Shown here: positions 25,239 to 33,772 of the stretch, piece by piece
Position numbering within the stretch: the stretch's first letter is position 1
Layout of the letters: each line of letters begins with the position of its first letter
Source: DAIDKA01 sp035487155
Lineage (GTDB): Bacteria > Pseudomonadota > Gammaproteobacteria > Steroidobacterales > Steroidobacteraceae
Reading direction: 5' to 3'
NCBI GenBank assembly: GCA_035487155.1
Contig: DATHMK010000088.1
Location: 1-64,000, forward strand
DNA length: 64,000 bases
Position numbers and translations under genes: made by a program
The notes under the pieces: generated by a model
Seen by the model: the letters and a program-made list of their open reading frames with translations, nothing else
Databases searched by the model: none
What the model was told of the DNA's origin: nothing

Positions 25239-26477
25239 ATGGAAATCCTCCCCATCCTCAGGAGCCTGCGTCGCAATCGCGTTGGCGCCGTCCTGATCGG
25301 CCTGCAGATCACCCTGACGCTGGCGATCGTGTGCAACTGCGTGTCCATCATCCAGCAGCATCTGCAGCAGATGCGCCGGCCTAGCGGCATCGATGAGGCG
25401 AACATCTTCAGCTTCTGGAACGGCTGGCTGGGCGATCCGACGGACCCCGCGGCCCGGGTTCAGGGCGATCTCGCGGCGCTACGCGCATTGCCCGGCGTCA
25501 TCGATGCCGTGGCCACCAACAGTTTTCCTCTGCATGGCGGGGGTTCGAGCTGGGATCTGAGCATCAAGCCGGAAAAGAATCATCGCAAGGCCACCTCGGC
25601 GCTGTACTACGTTGACCAGCACGCCCTGGCCGCATACGGACTGAAGCTCACGGCGGGGCGCTGGTTCAGAGCCGATGAGGTGGGCGAGCTGCGTACCGAC
25701 GAGGACAAATTCCCCGCCACGATTGTGATCACGCAGCACCTGGCCGAGCAGCTTTTTCCGGCAGGCAACGCCTTGGGGCGGCTAGTCTATTTCACCACCA
25801 AAGAGGACATCCAGGGGGCGCAGGCCAGCCTCATCGTGGGCATCATCCAGACCGCACAGACGCCGTTTGCCGGTTCGAGCTGGGGCGAATCCTTCCTCGA
25901 GAATTCAACCTTCGTGCCATTCCAATATCTGGACAAGAGCGGCGTCGTTTATGTGGTGCGTACCCGCGCCGGTCAGCAGGCGACGGTGATGCGGATCGCC
26001 CAGGACAAGCTCTACGGCTTGAGAAACAGGCGGGTGATCCAGGCGCTGCGGCCGTTTTCCTTCATCCGTCACCAGGCCTATCTGGGCGAGCGGGCCACCA
26101 GTGTCATGCTGGAGGCGGTGTGCGCGTTGCTGCTGACCATTACCGCCTTCGGGGTCATCGGGCTGACCATGTACTGGGTCAATCAGCGGCGCCGCTACAT
26201 CGGCATGCGGCGCGCGCTGGGCGCGCGCCGCCTGGACATCCTGAAGTATTTTCACACCGAGAATCTGCTGATCGCCGGCACCGGGTGCGCGCTTGGGATC
26301 GCCTTGGGGCTATGGGGCAATGCCTGGCTGGCCGTGAGCCTGGAGCTGACACGCATGAGCGCGGCATTCATCGGTGGTGGGGCGCTGATGGTGCTGGGCC
26401 TGTGCCAGGCGGCGGTACTGTGGCCGGCGCTGCGGGCGGCATCGATTCCGCCGGCACTGGCGACGCGGGCCATGTAA
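25239..26477 (+). CDS. MacB/FtsX-type permease, B-type, copy 3
   Basis: A 412-aa B-type permease beginning MEILPILRSLRRNRVGAVLIG, with no intergenic base after the A-type stop. The periplasmic core has SGIDEANIFSFWNGWLGDP and LTAGRWFRADEVGE. The FtsX domain has NQRRRYIGMRRALGARRLDILKYF, with Tyr replacing the usual Gln. Its TAA overlaps the ATG of the next A-type gene by one base. Confidence 0.87.
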   Translation: MEILPILRSLRRNRVGAVLIGLQITLTLAIVCNCVSIIQQHLQQMRRPSGIDEANIFSFWNGWLGDPTDPAARVQGDLAALRALPGVIDAVATNSFPLHGGGSSWDLSIKPEKNHRKATSALYYVDQHALAAYGLKLTAGRWFRADEVGELRTDEDKFPATIVITQHLAEQLFPAGNALGRLVYFTTKEDIQGAQASLIVGIIQTAQTPFAGSSWGESFLENSTFVPFQYLDKSGVVYVVRTRAGQQATVMRIAQDKLYGLRNRRVIQALRPFSFIRHQAYLGERATSVMLEAVCALLLTITAFGVIGLTMYWVNQRRRYIGMRRALGARRLDILKYFHTENLLIAGTGCALGIALGLWGNAWLAVSLELTRMSAAFIGGGALMVLGLCQAAVLWPALRAASIPPALATRAM

Positions 26478-27799
26478 TGCTGGATTATCACCTGGAACTC
26501 GCCCTGCGCAACCTGCGGCGCAACCTGGTACTCACGACACTCATGATTGTGGCCGTCGGGGTCGGGATCGGCGCCTCAATGACCATGCTGACAACGCTCG
26601 TGGCGATGTCAAGCGACCCGATTCCTGACAAATCATCGCAACTGTTCGTGCCACAGATGGATAGCTTCGGGGAAGGCTCGAAGGAGCACAACAGCAACTG
26701 GATTCCGCGCCAGCTTCCCTATCGTGACGCGGTGGCATTGATGAAGATGCAGCCCGACGCGCGCCAGGCGTCCATGTACCCGATAGGCCTGAACGTGAAA
26801 CCGGCCCGGGGCGCCCCGTTCCCGGCGGCCGGCCGGGCAACCGGCGCCGATTTCTTTTCAATGTTCGAAGTGCCGTTTCGCAGCGGGGCTCCCTGGGGGC
26901 GCAGGGCGGATGATGACCGCGATAATGCGGTCGTATTGAGCAGCAGGCTCGCCGATCGCGTTTTTCCCGGCGTAGAGGCAGTGGGCAAGACCATCAACCT
27001 GGGAAAGCGCGACTATCGCGTCACTGGTGTCATCGGTTCATGGAATCCGCTGCCGCGTTTCTACGACGAACAGGCCTATGCGTGGTCCAGCGATGGCGAG
27101 GATTTCTTCATACCGTTCTCGATCGCAATAGAGCGTCAGATCCAGACCCTCGACTACGGGTGCGATGCGACTTCGCTGCCCCCCGACTGGACCGGCCGGC
27201 TGAACTCGGATTGTGCCTGGGTTCAATTGTGGCTGGAGTTGCCGCAGGCCGGGCAGGTCCGAACCTTCACCACGAACCTGCAGAACTATGCGGCCGAACA
27301 GCAGCGTCTGGGCCGTTTCCAGTGGTTGCCGCTGGTGACCCTGCGCGACGTGCCGCAGTGGCTTGCGCATGTGGGCGCCATACCCAGTGAGGTACGGATC
27401 AACTCAATAATCGCCTCAGGGTTCCTGATAGTCTGCCTGATCAACGCCGTGGGACTGATGCTGGCAAAGTTCTCCAGTCGCGCCGTGGAACTGAGCGTAC
27501 GCCGCGCCCTGGGCGCCTCCCGGGTCGACCTGTTCATGCAGTGTCTGACAGAAACGTTCCTGATTGGACTCTCAGGAGGGCTTCTCGGGCTGGCGTTGAC
27601 GGCCGCCGGTCTTTCGGCGGTGCGCGCTCTGCGCGGCATCGAGCCGGCGGACACCGCCCGCGTTCACCTGGCCTCCCTGGACATGCAGATGGTGGCGATC
27701 ACCTTTGCCGTGGCGATCATCACCACCGTGTGTTCGGGTCTGTATCCCGCATGGCGCGCCAGTCGGGTCCAGCCCGGCTGGCAGCTCAAGGCTCAATAG
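26477..27799 (+). CDS. MacB/FtsX-type permease, A-type, copy 4
   Basis: A 440-aa A-type permease. The ATG at 26477 (TAATG overlap) starts MLDYHLELALRNLRRNLVL, aligned with the other A-types; the frame is open further upstream inside the previous gene. DPIPDKSSQLFVPQMDSFGE follows helix 1. The Cys pair here has 16 residues between the cysteines around DWTGRL. The FtsX domain contains LINAVGLMLAKFSSRAVELSVRRALGAS. It ends RVQPGWQLKAQ. Confidence 0.88.
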   Translation: MLDYHLELALRNLRRNLVLTTLMIVAVGVGIGASMTMLTTLVAMSSDPIPDKSSQLFVPQMDSFGEGSKEHNSNWIPRQLPYRDAVALMKMQPDARQASMYPIGLNVKPARGAPFPAAGRATGADFFSMFEVPFRSGAPWGRRADDDRDNAVVLSSRLADRVFPGVEAVGKTINLGKRDYRVTGVIGSWNPLPRFYDEQAYAWSSDGEDFFIPFSIAIERQIQTLDYGCDATSLPPDWTGRLNSDCAWVQLWLELPQAGQVRTFTTNLQNYAAEQQRLGRFQWLPLVTLRDVPQWLAHVGAIPSEVRINSIIASGFLIVCLINAVGLMLAKFSSRAVELSVRRALGASRVDLFMQCLTETFLIGLSGGLLGLALTAAGLSAVRALRGIEPADTARVHLASLDMQMVAITFAVAIITTVCSGLYPAWRASRVQPGWQLKAQ

Positions 27800-27802
27800 C
27801 CC

Positions 27803-29020
27803 ATGGAGATATTTCCCATCCTGCGGGCCCTGCGACGCAACAAGGTCGGAGCCGTGTTGATCGTGCTGCAGATAGCCGTGACCTTGGCGATCGTCAGCAA
27901 CAGTCTGTCGATGATTCTGCAGCGGGTGCAATGGATGCAGCGGGACAGCGGCATCGATGAAGCCAATATATTTGCCTTGACGAATACCTGGACCGAGGAT
28001 CCGGAGGATCTCAAGGCGCGCATTTCGGGGGATCTGGGAGCATTGAGATCGCTGCCCGGCGTGGTTGATGCCGAAGCGATCAACAGCACGCCCCTGGCGG
28101 GTGTCGAATGGCACTGGCCGCTGGCGCGCGGTTCGGATCCGGAGAAGTTTGGGGCGTGGACCGCCATTTACACCGTCGATGAACACGGGCTTGCCGCCTA
28201 TGGGCTCAAGCTCAGCGCCGGGCGCTGGTTCTACGCCAGTGAAGTAGGAGAGATCCGTAACGGCGAGACCCGCTTGCCACCGTCTGTTGTCATCACGCAA
28301 AGCGTGGCAAAGGACATATATCCTGCAGGGCAGGCGCTGGGGCAGATGTTGTATTTTCAGCACGGCGGTCCCAGCCGCATCGTTGGGATCGTGCAGACGA
28401 TGCAGCGGCCCTCGGATACGGGAGGGTGGGGCAATCCCTGGCGTGAGTATTCGGTGTTCGTCCCGTTTCAATATGTGAACAACGGCATCATGTACCTGGT
28501 GCGCACCCAGTCCGGCCAACAGGACGCCATGCTGCATGCTGCGCCGGCGAAACTGCTCGAGCTGACGCGTGAGCGGATCATCGCGAATGTCGAACCGTTC
28601 TTAGAAATCCGCAGTCAGGCACAACGCGGCAATCGTGCGACCATCATTGTATTGGGTGTGCTGTGTGCACTGCTGTTGGCGATCACGGCCTTCGGCGTCA
28701 TTGGCCTCACCATGTACTGGGTGGGACAGCGGCGGCGCCAGATCGGCATGCGGCGCGCGCTGGGAGCCCGCCGGGTCGACATCCTGCGCTACTTCCATAC
28801 CGAGAACCTGCTGATCGCCGGCACCGGATGCCTGCTGGGCGTCGCGCTGGGACTCTCGGGCAATACCTGGCTGGCAGCGAGGCTGGAAATCCAGCGTATG
28901 AGCCTGACATATGCCTGTGGCGGCGCGGCGATCGTGCTGCTGCTGTGTCAGCTCGCCGTATTGTGGCCGGCGCTGCGTGCGGCATCGGTGCCCCCGGCCA
29001 TGGCCACACGGGGCTTGTAG
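27803..29020 (+). CDS. MacB/FtsX-type permease, B-type, copy 4
   Basis: A 405-aa B-type permease beginning MEIFPILRALRRNKVGAVLIV, 3 nt after its A-type partner. The periplasmic core has SGIDEANIFALTNTW and LSAGRWFYASEVGE. The C-terminal helices carry QRRRQIGMRRALGARRVDILRYFHT. It is the last permease; a lipoprotein gene follows 16 nt later on the same transcript. Confidence 0.87.
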   Translation: MEIFPILRALRRNKVGAVLIVLQIAVTLAIVSNSLSMILQRVQWMQRDSGIDEANIFALTNTWTEDPEDLKARISGDLGALRSLPGVVDAEAINSTPLAGVEWHWPLARGSDPEKFGAWTAIYTVDEHGLAAYGLKLSAGRWFYASEVGEIRNGETRLPPSVVITQSVAKDIYPAGQALGQMLYFQHGGPSRIVGIVQTMQRPSDTGGWGNPWREYSVFVPFQYVNNGIMYLVRTQSGQQDAMLHAAPAKLLELTRERIIANVEPFLEIRSQAQRGNRATIIVLGVLCALLLAITAFGVIGLTMYWVGQRRRQIGMRRALGARRVDILRYFHTENLLIAGTGCLLGVALGLSGNTWLAARLEIQRMSLTYACGGAAIVLLLCQLAVLWPALRAASVPPAMATRGL

Positions 29021-29036
29021 GGGAACTTCCGCTACC

Positions 29037-30161
29037 ATGATGTTCATGCGCATCGCCTGCTTCATCATGCTCGGCATCCTCGGCGCGCTGCTGGGTGGTT
29101 GCGGCGGGTCCTCGCATACCGCTGACTCTGCCAATGCCGGCGAGCGGGTCGTGAACGTCTACAACTGGTACGACTACATCAAGCCTGAGATGCTGCGCCA
29201 GTTCCAGACGCAAACCGGCATCCAGGTGCACTACAGCGTCTTTGACTCCAACGAGACGCTGGCCGCGAAGCTGCTGGCCGGACATTCCGGGTATGACGTG
29301 GTGTTTCCGTCCGCCTCCTACCTGCAGATGCTGCAGCAGGCCGGCGCGATCAGCACCCTGGACAAGTCCCGGCTGCCCAATCTCGCCAACATGGATCCGG
29401 TGATCATGGCCGAGCTGGCGCGGCACGATGCGGGCAATGGCCATGCCATCGCCTATGCCTGGGGTATCACGGGCTTTGCGTATGATGAGGCGCAGATCCG
29501 CGCGCGTTTTCCTCAGGCGCCGGTGGACAGCTGGGCGATGCTGTTTGATCCGAAAGTCGCCGCGCACTTCGCCGACTGCGGCATCGGCTTGTATGAGTCA
29601 CCGGCCGTGATCGTGGCCAGCGTTCTGGCATGGTTGGGCGAGCAGCCCGATAGCGAGGATCCCAAGGTCCTGGAGCGCGCGGGTGCGGCACTGATGGCGG
29701 TGCGGCCCTATATCCGCAAGATCGGCAGCGATTCACTGGTGGCGCAGCTGGCCGAAGGGGATCTGTGCCTGATCATCGCCAGCAACGGTGATGCCCTGCA
29801 GGTGCGCGAGCGGGTGCGCATCGCAGGATCCAGCCGTGCCATCGGCTACAGCATCCCGCGCGAAGGCGCGGTGATGTGGATCGACACTGCGGCAATCGTC
29901 GCCGACGCGCCGCATGCGGACAATGCGAGCCGCTTCGTCAACTTCCTCATGGACGCCCAGGTCGCCGCCCAGAACGCCAATGCCATCCATTTCCCGAACG
30001 GCAATGCCGCCTCGCAGCCCCTGGTGCAGGCGCAGCTTACCAATGCCGCGATCTATCCGCGCGGTGCGCAGGCGACGCGGCTGATCCCCGAGCGCCTGGG
30101 GAGCGATGCCTTCGTGCGTCTGCGCACCCGCATGTGGACGCGCTTTCGCACCGGCAGCTAG
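29037..30161 (+). CDS. PotF/PotD-like polyamine-binding lipoprotein, orphan
   Basis: A 374-aa type II periplasmic binding protein. The start at ATG 29037 (MMFMRIACFIMLGILGALLGGC) gives a lipobox LGGC, so it is probably membrane-anchored. The mature protein begins VVNVYNWYDYIKPEMLRQF, the PotD/PotF pattern, with YDVVFPSASYLQML, the hinge-near YAWGITGFAYD, and SNGDALQ carrying the ligand Asp. The aromatic residue that precedes this Asp in PotF (a Trp) is replaced here, so ligand preference may differ. No PotG/H/I genes accompany it. Its place between the permease array and the two-component genes suggests a role as sensor partner or substrate catcher, which is inference. Confidence 0.85.
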   Translation: MMFMRIACFIMLGILGALLGGCGGSSHTADSANAGERVVNVYNWYDYIKPEMLRQFQTQTGIQVHYSVFDSNETLAAKLLAGHSGYDVVFPSASYLQMLQQAGAISTLDKSRLPNLANMDPVIMAELARHDAGNGHAIAYAWGITGFAYDEAQIRARFPQAPVDSWAMLFDPKVAAHFADCGIGLYESPAVIVASVLAWLGEQPDSEDPKVLERAGAALMAVRPYIRKIGSDSLVAQLAEGDLCLIIASNGDALQVRERVRIAGSSRAIGYSIPREGAVMWIDTAAIVADAPHADNASRFVNFLMDAQVAAQNANAIHFPNGNAASQPLVQAQLTNAAIYPRGAQATRLIPERLGSDAFVRLRTRMWTRFRTGS

Positions 30162-30166
30162 CTAAC

Positions 30167-31510
30167 ATGTCTCTTATGCGTACGGTTCTGGTGATCGATG
30201 ACAATCCGGCGGTTGGCACGGCCTTGAGCCTGCTGTTCGGATTGCATGACATCACCACCCTCACCGCCGCAGCGCCTGAGGCGGGGCTCGCCACTCTTGC
30301 CCGGACCAACGTCGATCTGGTCATCGCGGACATGAATTTCAGTGCCGACACCACCTCCGGCCAGGAAGGCGTCGCGCTGTTCCGTGACATCCGCGCCCGG
30401 CATCCGGATCTGCCCGTCATTCTGCTCACCGCCTGGACCCACCTGGAGTCAGCCGTGAAGCTGGTGAAGCTGGGGGCGGCCGACTACATGGCCAAGCCCT
30501 GGGACAATGATCGGCTGCTGGCGGCGGTGGAGAATCTTCTGGAGCTGTCGCAGAGCATGCGCGAGACGGCACGGCTGCACCGCGAACGCGAGCAGCAGCG
30601 TGCGCAGCTGGTGAAGACCTATGACCTGTGCGGCGTGGTGTACGAATCGCGGGCCATGGAGGCCGCCGTGGAACTGGCATGCCGGGTCGCCCGGGCCGAA
30701 GTGCCCGTGCTCATCACCGGCCCGAATGGCTCGGGCAAGGAGCGCATCGCGGCCATCGTGCACGCGAACTCAGCGGTCCGTACCGGTCCTTTTGTCGTCG
30801 TCAACTGCGGAGCCTTGCCAGCCGAGCTCATCGAGGCGGAACTGTTCGGCGCCGAGGCCGGCGCCTACACCGGCGCCCACCGCGCCCGCGCGGGACGCTT
30901 CGAGTCCGCCGATGGTGGCACGCTGTTCCTGGACGAGATCGGCAATCTGCCGCTGTCAGGCCAGGTGAAACTGCTGCGGGTGCTGGAATCCGGACAGTTC
31001 GAGCCCCTGGGTTCCAGCCGCACCCGTTCGACCCGGGTGCGGGTGATCAGCGCCACCAACGCCGAGTTGCCGCAGATGATCCGCCAGGGCGTGTTTCGGG
31101 AAGACCTCTTCTACCGGTTGAACACCATCGAAATCCCGTTGCCGGCACTGGCGGCGCGCGTCGCGGACATCCTGCCTCTGGCGCAGCATTTCCTGGGCGC
31201 GCAGCTGAGCTTGAGCGATGAGGCGCGGCAGGCGCTGTTGCAGCATTCCTGGCCCGGCAATGTGCGCGAACTGCGCAATGTCGTGGAACGGGCCCGGTTG
31301 CTGGTCAGCGGCCGGCAGGTGCAGGTGGCGGATCTGAACCTGCCGGCGCCGAAGGCTCAGGGACCGAACGAGGAGGACGCTCTGAACCGGGCGGCGATCG
31401 AAGCCAGCCTGCGGGCCGCGGGCGGCAATGTGTCGCGCGCGGCGGCCAGCCTGGGATTGTCGCGGCAGGCACTGTATCGGCGCATGGAACGACTGGGCAT
31501 GCGCTCCTGA
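30167..31510 (+). CDS. NtrC-family sigma-54-dependent response regulator
   Basis: A 447-aa three-domain activator. The receiver domain (1-120) has DD at 11-12, the phospho-acceptor Asp at 55 (LVIADMN), Thr 88 and Lys 110. The AAA+ domain (about 150-380) has Walker A GPNGSGKE (185-192), the sigma-54 contact loop GAYTGA (232-237, Tyr for the usual Phe) and Walker B TLFLDE. The Fis-type helix-turn-helix at the C-terminus (about 405-447) ends LGLSRQALYRRMERLGM. ATG 30167 lies 5 nt after the lipoprotein stop. The operon's own sigma-54 promoter and phased half-site array make autoregulation very likely. Confidence 0.93.
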   Translation: MSLMRTVLVIDDNPAVGTALSLLFGLHDITTLTAAAPEAGLATLARTNVDLVIADMNFSADTTSGQEGVALFRDIRARHPDLPVILLTAWTHLESAVKLVKLGAADYMAKPWDNDRLLAAVENLLELSQSMRETARLHREREQQRAQLVKTYDLCGVVYESRAMEAAVELACRVARAEVPVLITGPNGSGKERIAAIVHANSAVRTGPFVVVNCGALPAELIEAELFGAEAGAYTGAHRARAGRFESADGGTLFLDEIGNLPLSGQVKLLRVLESGQFEPLGSSRTRSTRVRVISATNAELPQMIRQGVFREDLFYRLNTIEIPLPALAARVADILPLAQHFLGAQLSLSDEARQALLQHSWPGNVRELRNVVERARLLVSGRQVQVADLNLPAPKAQGPNEEDALNRAAIEASLRAAGGNVSRAAASLGLSRQALYRRMERLGMRS

Positions 31511-31523
31511 GCCGGATCGCGTC

Positions 31524-32834
31524 ATGAAAATCAGCCTTGTCCTGAAACTGGCGCTGTTCCTCTTCGCGATGATGCTGGTCAGCGGGGCGCTCGGGATCCT
31601 CCTGAACCAGTACTTCAAGAACTCCTGGTACGTCGTGTCGATTGTGGCCGCGCTCGCGCTGGTGGCGGCGCTGCTGGCCGCGCGCCGCGCCGTGAGGCCG
31701 GTGCATCGCGTGCTGCGCGCCATGCAGACCAGCGTCGCCTGCTACGGTGACGGGGACTTCAGCGTTTCGCTGGTGGTGGATCGCAACGACGAACTCGGCG
31801 ACCTGCTGCGCACCAACAATGAACTGGGCAGTGCGCTGCGCACCCAGCGCGCCCACCTGGTGCAGCGCGAGTTGCTGCTGGACACGGTGACGCAGAACTC
31901 GCCGGTGGCACTGGTGCTGGTGGACCCGCATCAGCGGGTCGTGTACGCCAATATCGCCGCGCGTCATCTGCTCAACGAAGGCCGCTCACTGCTGGGCCTG
32001 GACTTCGCCGCGATTCTCGAGGTGGCGCCGGTGGCCCTGCGCGAGGGCATCGCGAGCGGCGGGGATTGCCTGTTTTCGACCCGCATCGCCGATACGGATG
32101 AAACCTTCAGCCTGGCGCAGCGCAGCTTCGCGCTGCAGGGGCAGCGGCATCGGCTGTTCTTGTTGAAGACCCTGACGCGCGAGCTGTCACGCCAGGAAGT
32201 GGCAACCTGGAAGAAGCTGATCCGCGTCGTGAGTCACGAACTGAATAATTCATTGGGTCCGATCGCCTCCATGGCCGATACCGGTCGCGAAATGCTGCGG
32301 CGCGGCGACAACACCACGCTGCCGGATGTGTTTGCGGCGATCGGTGAACGCGCCGTCCACCTGCATCAGTTCGTGGCCGGCTACGCCGCCATCTCGCGCC
32401 TGCCCACGCCGCGACCCGCGCGCGTGGGTTGGACGGAGCTGATCGAGGATCTGGCGCGGCAGCAGTCCTTCGCGCTCGCGGCGCCGCTGCCGCAGGAGCC
32501 CGGGTGGTTTGATCGACAGCAGCTGGAGCAGGCGCTGATCAATGTTCTGAAGAATGCGCATGAAGCCGGCGGCGACCCGGCGCAGGTCAGCATCAGGATC
32601 CAGCAGTCGCCCGAGGAACAGCGCATCGAAGTGCTGGATCGGGGCCATGGCATGACGGAGCTGGTCCTGGCGCAGGCTCTGTTGCCTTTTTATTCCACCA
32701 AGCACGATGGCACCGGTCTGGGGCTGGCGCTGTGCCGGGAAATCGCCGAGGCCCATGGCGGCAGCCTGCGGCTCGGCAATCGCGAGGGCGGCGGACTCAG
32801 CGTCCTGCTGACGCTTCCGGGTTATCATCCCTAG
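31524..32834 (+). CDS. NtrY-like sensor histidine kinase
   Basis: A 436-aa membrane kinase. Two N-terminal helices (about 5-26 and 34-54) enclose only a very short periplasmic loop (about 7 residues). HAMP follows (about 55-110) and then a PAS-like domain (about 115-215, TQNSPVALVLVDPHQRVVYANIAAR). The H-box is VVSHELNNSLGP (His 238), the N-box NVLKNAHEAGG, and the ATP-lid glycines EVLDRGHGM and GTGLGLALCREIAEAHGG. The tiny periplasmic loop argues against direct periplasmic ligand sensing; signals may come via membrane, PAS or partner proteins. It follows the regulator gene by 13 nt. Confidence 0.92.
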   Translation: MKISLVLKLALFLFAMMLVSGALGILLNQYFKNSWYVVSIVAALALVAALLAARRAVRPVHRVLRAMQTSVACYGDGDFSVSLVVDRNDELGDLLRTNNELGSALRTQRAHLVQRELLLDTVTQNSPVALVLVDPHQRVVYANIAARHLLNEGRSLLGLDFAAILEVAPVALREGIASGGDCLFSTRIADTDETFSLAQRSFALQGQRHRLFLLKTLTRELSRQEVATWKKLIRVVSHELNNSLGPIASMADTGREMLRRGDNTTLPDVFAAIGERAVHLHQFVAGYAAISRLPTPRPARVGWTELIEDLARQQSFALAAPLPQEPGWFDRQQLEQALINVLKNAHEAGGDPAQVSIRIQQSPEEQRIEVLDRGHGMTELVLAQALLPFYSTKHDGTGLGLALCREIAEAHGGSLRLGNREGGGLSVLLTLPGYHP

Positions 32835-32837
32835 GTC

Positions 32838-33044
32838 ATGGATCAGGACATCGTCGAACGCCTTGAGCTGAAGCTGGCTTTCCTGGAGCGGGCCAATGCC
32901 GAGCTCAGCGATGTGGTCTATCGCCAGCACAAGGAACTCGAAGGATTGCGCGAGGGACTGCGGGCGCTTGCCGAGAAACTCGACGCCCGCCAGAGCGCGG
33001 AAGTTACACGCCGACCTGAGGATGAACGGCCGCCGCACTATTGA
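32838..33044 (+). CDS. slyX: SlyX family protein
   Basis: A 68-aa coiled-coil protein beginning MDQDIVERLELKLAFLERAN and ending RPPHY, the SlyX C-terminal signature. The length is usual for the family. The function remains undefined in known members. It starts 3 nt after the kinase stop, so it may be transcribed as the tail of the operon. It converges with the phosphoribosyltransferase gene. Confidence 0.9.
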   Translation: MDQDIVERLELKLAFLERANAELSDVVYRQHKELEGLREGLRALAEKLDARQSAEVTRRPEDERPPHY

Positions 33045-33065
33045 GTCAGGCTGACCGTTCGGCCG

Positions 33066-33620
33066 TCACTTGTCGTTCAGGAAATCCGGCCCGACCGGCT
33101 TGTTCTTCAGGATCTCCTCGCTGGACAGTCCCTGCAGCTCGTGCGGAAACACCAGCCACTCCTCAACCTCGCGAACACAGAAGTCCGGCGCCAGCGAACT
33201 GCGGTTGCGCGAAGGCTTGTAATAGACGGTCGCGGTGCGGATGTTTTCCGGAAGGTTACGGCGGCAACGGCGCCGCAGCTCGGCAATGACGGCTTCGATA
33301 CTGCGCCCGGAATCGAATACGTCGTCCACCAGCAGCAGCCGATCCTCAGCGTCCAGGCGTGACACGAGATAGTCGATGGCGTGCACGCGCACCGTCTTTT
33401 CCTGCTGATCGATGCCGTAGTAGGCGGAGGTGCGGATGGCAATGTGGTCGGTCGGAATGTCGTGATAGTCCAGGACTTCCTGCACCGCGATGCCGATCGG
33501 CGCACCGCCGCGCCACATGCCCACGAGGAACGTGGGCCGATAGCCGCTGCGTACCACCATCATTCCCAGCTCAAGGGAGTCCCGCAGCAGTGATTCGGCG
33601 GAAATGAACGTCTTGTCCAT
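33066..33620 (-). CDS. Hypoxanthine-guanine phosphoribosyltransferase-like protein
   Basis: A 184-aa type I phosphoribosyltransferase. The ATG at 33620 starts MDKTFISAESLLRDSLELG; longer upstream frames lack homology. The PRPP-binding motif is LLLVDDVFDSGRS, and WRGGAPIGIAV forms the preceding loop. Such enzymes transfer purine bases to PRPP in nucleotide salvage. The C-terminal extension with VEEWLVFPHEL is typical of the small xanthine/hypoxanthine type. Base specificity is not certain from sequence alone. Confidence 0.85.
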   Translation of the reverse strand: MDKTFISAESLLRDSLELGMMVVRSGYRPTFLVGMWRGGAPIGIAVQEVLDYHDIPTDHIAIRTSAYYGIDQQEKTVRVHAIDYLVSRLDAEDRLLLVDDVFDSGRSIEAVIAELRRRCRRNLPENIRTATVYYKPSRNRSSLAPDFCVREVEEWLVFPHELQGLSSEEILKNKPVGPDFLNDK

Positions 33621-33772
33621 GGGCGCATTCTGACACGATCGGGGGGAACTGCCGCGATCCCGGTTGTCGCCCGGGCGCATCTGCCGCGGTTCGACTAGAA
33701 TCATCGGCTCGACCTGGGGACAGAAGGAGGGCGGCCGCAAGATCACCTCATACCCCGAACACAGAGGTAGTC

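Larger units (their letters stand above)
18738..29020 (+). repeat. Four tandem A/B permease-pair paralogues
   Basis: Eight permease genes alternate A-B four times with a period of about 2.58 kb (A starts at 18738, 21329, 23907 and 26477). The copies are clearly divergent at protein level but keep type-specific signatures. A-types have DPIPDKS-LFVPQ, a periplasmic Cys pair and the ending QP-WQLK-Q. B-types begin ME(I)xPIL-LRRNKVGA and carry RRRQIGMRRALGARRVDILRYF-x-ENLLIAG. This is old tandem duplication followed by divergence, not a recent assembly-prone repeat. Confidence 0.85.

Noticed and set aside
18738..29020. Permease array as a sequencing or assembly duplication
   Set aside because: The copies differ throughout in protein sequence and in gap lengths, so they are true diverged paralogues.
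33690..33720. GGTTCGACT-like string resembling a tRNA T-arm
   Set aside because: No acceptor, D or anticodon stems can be drawn around it.
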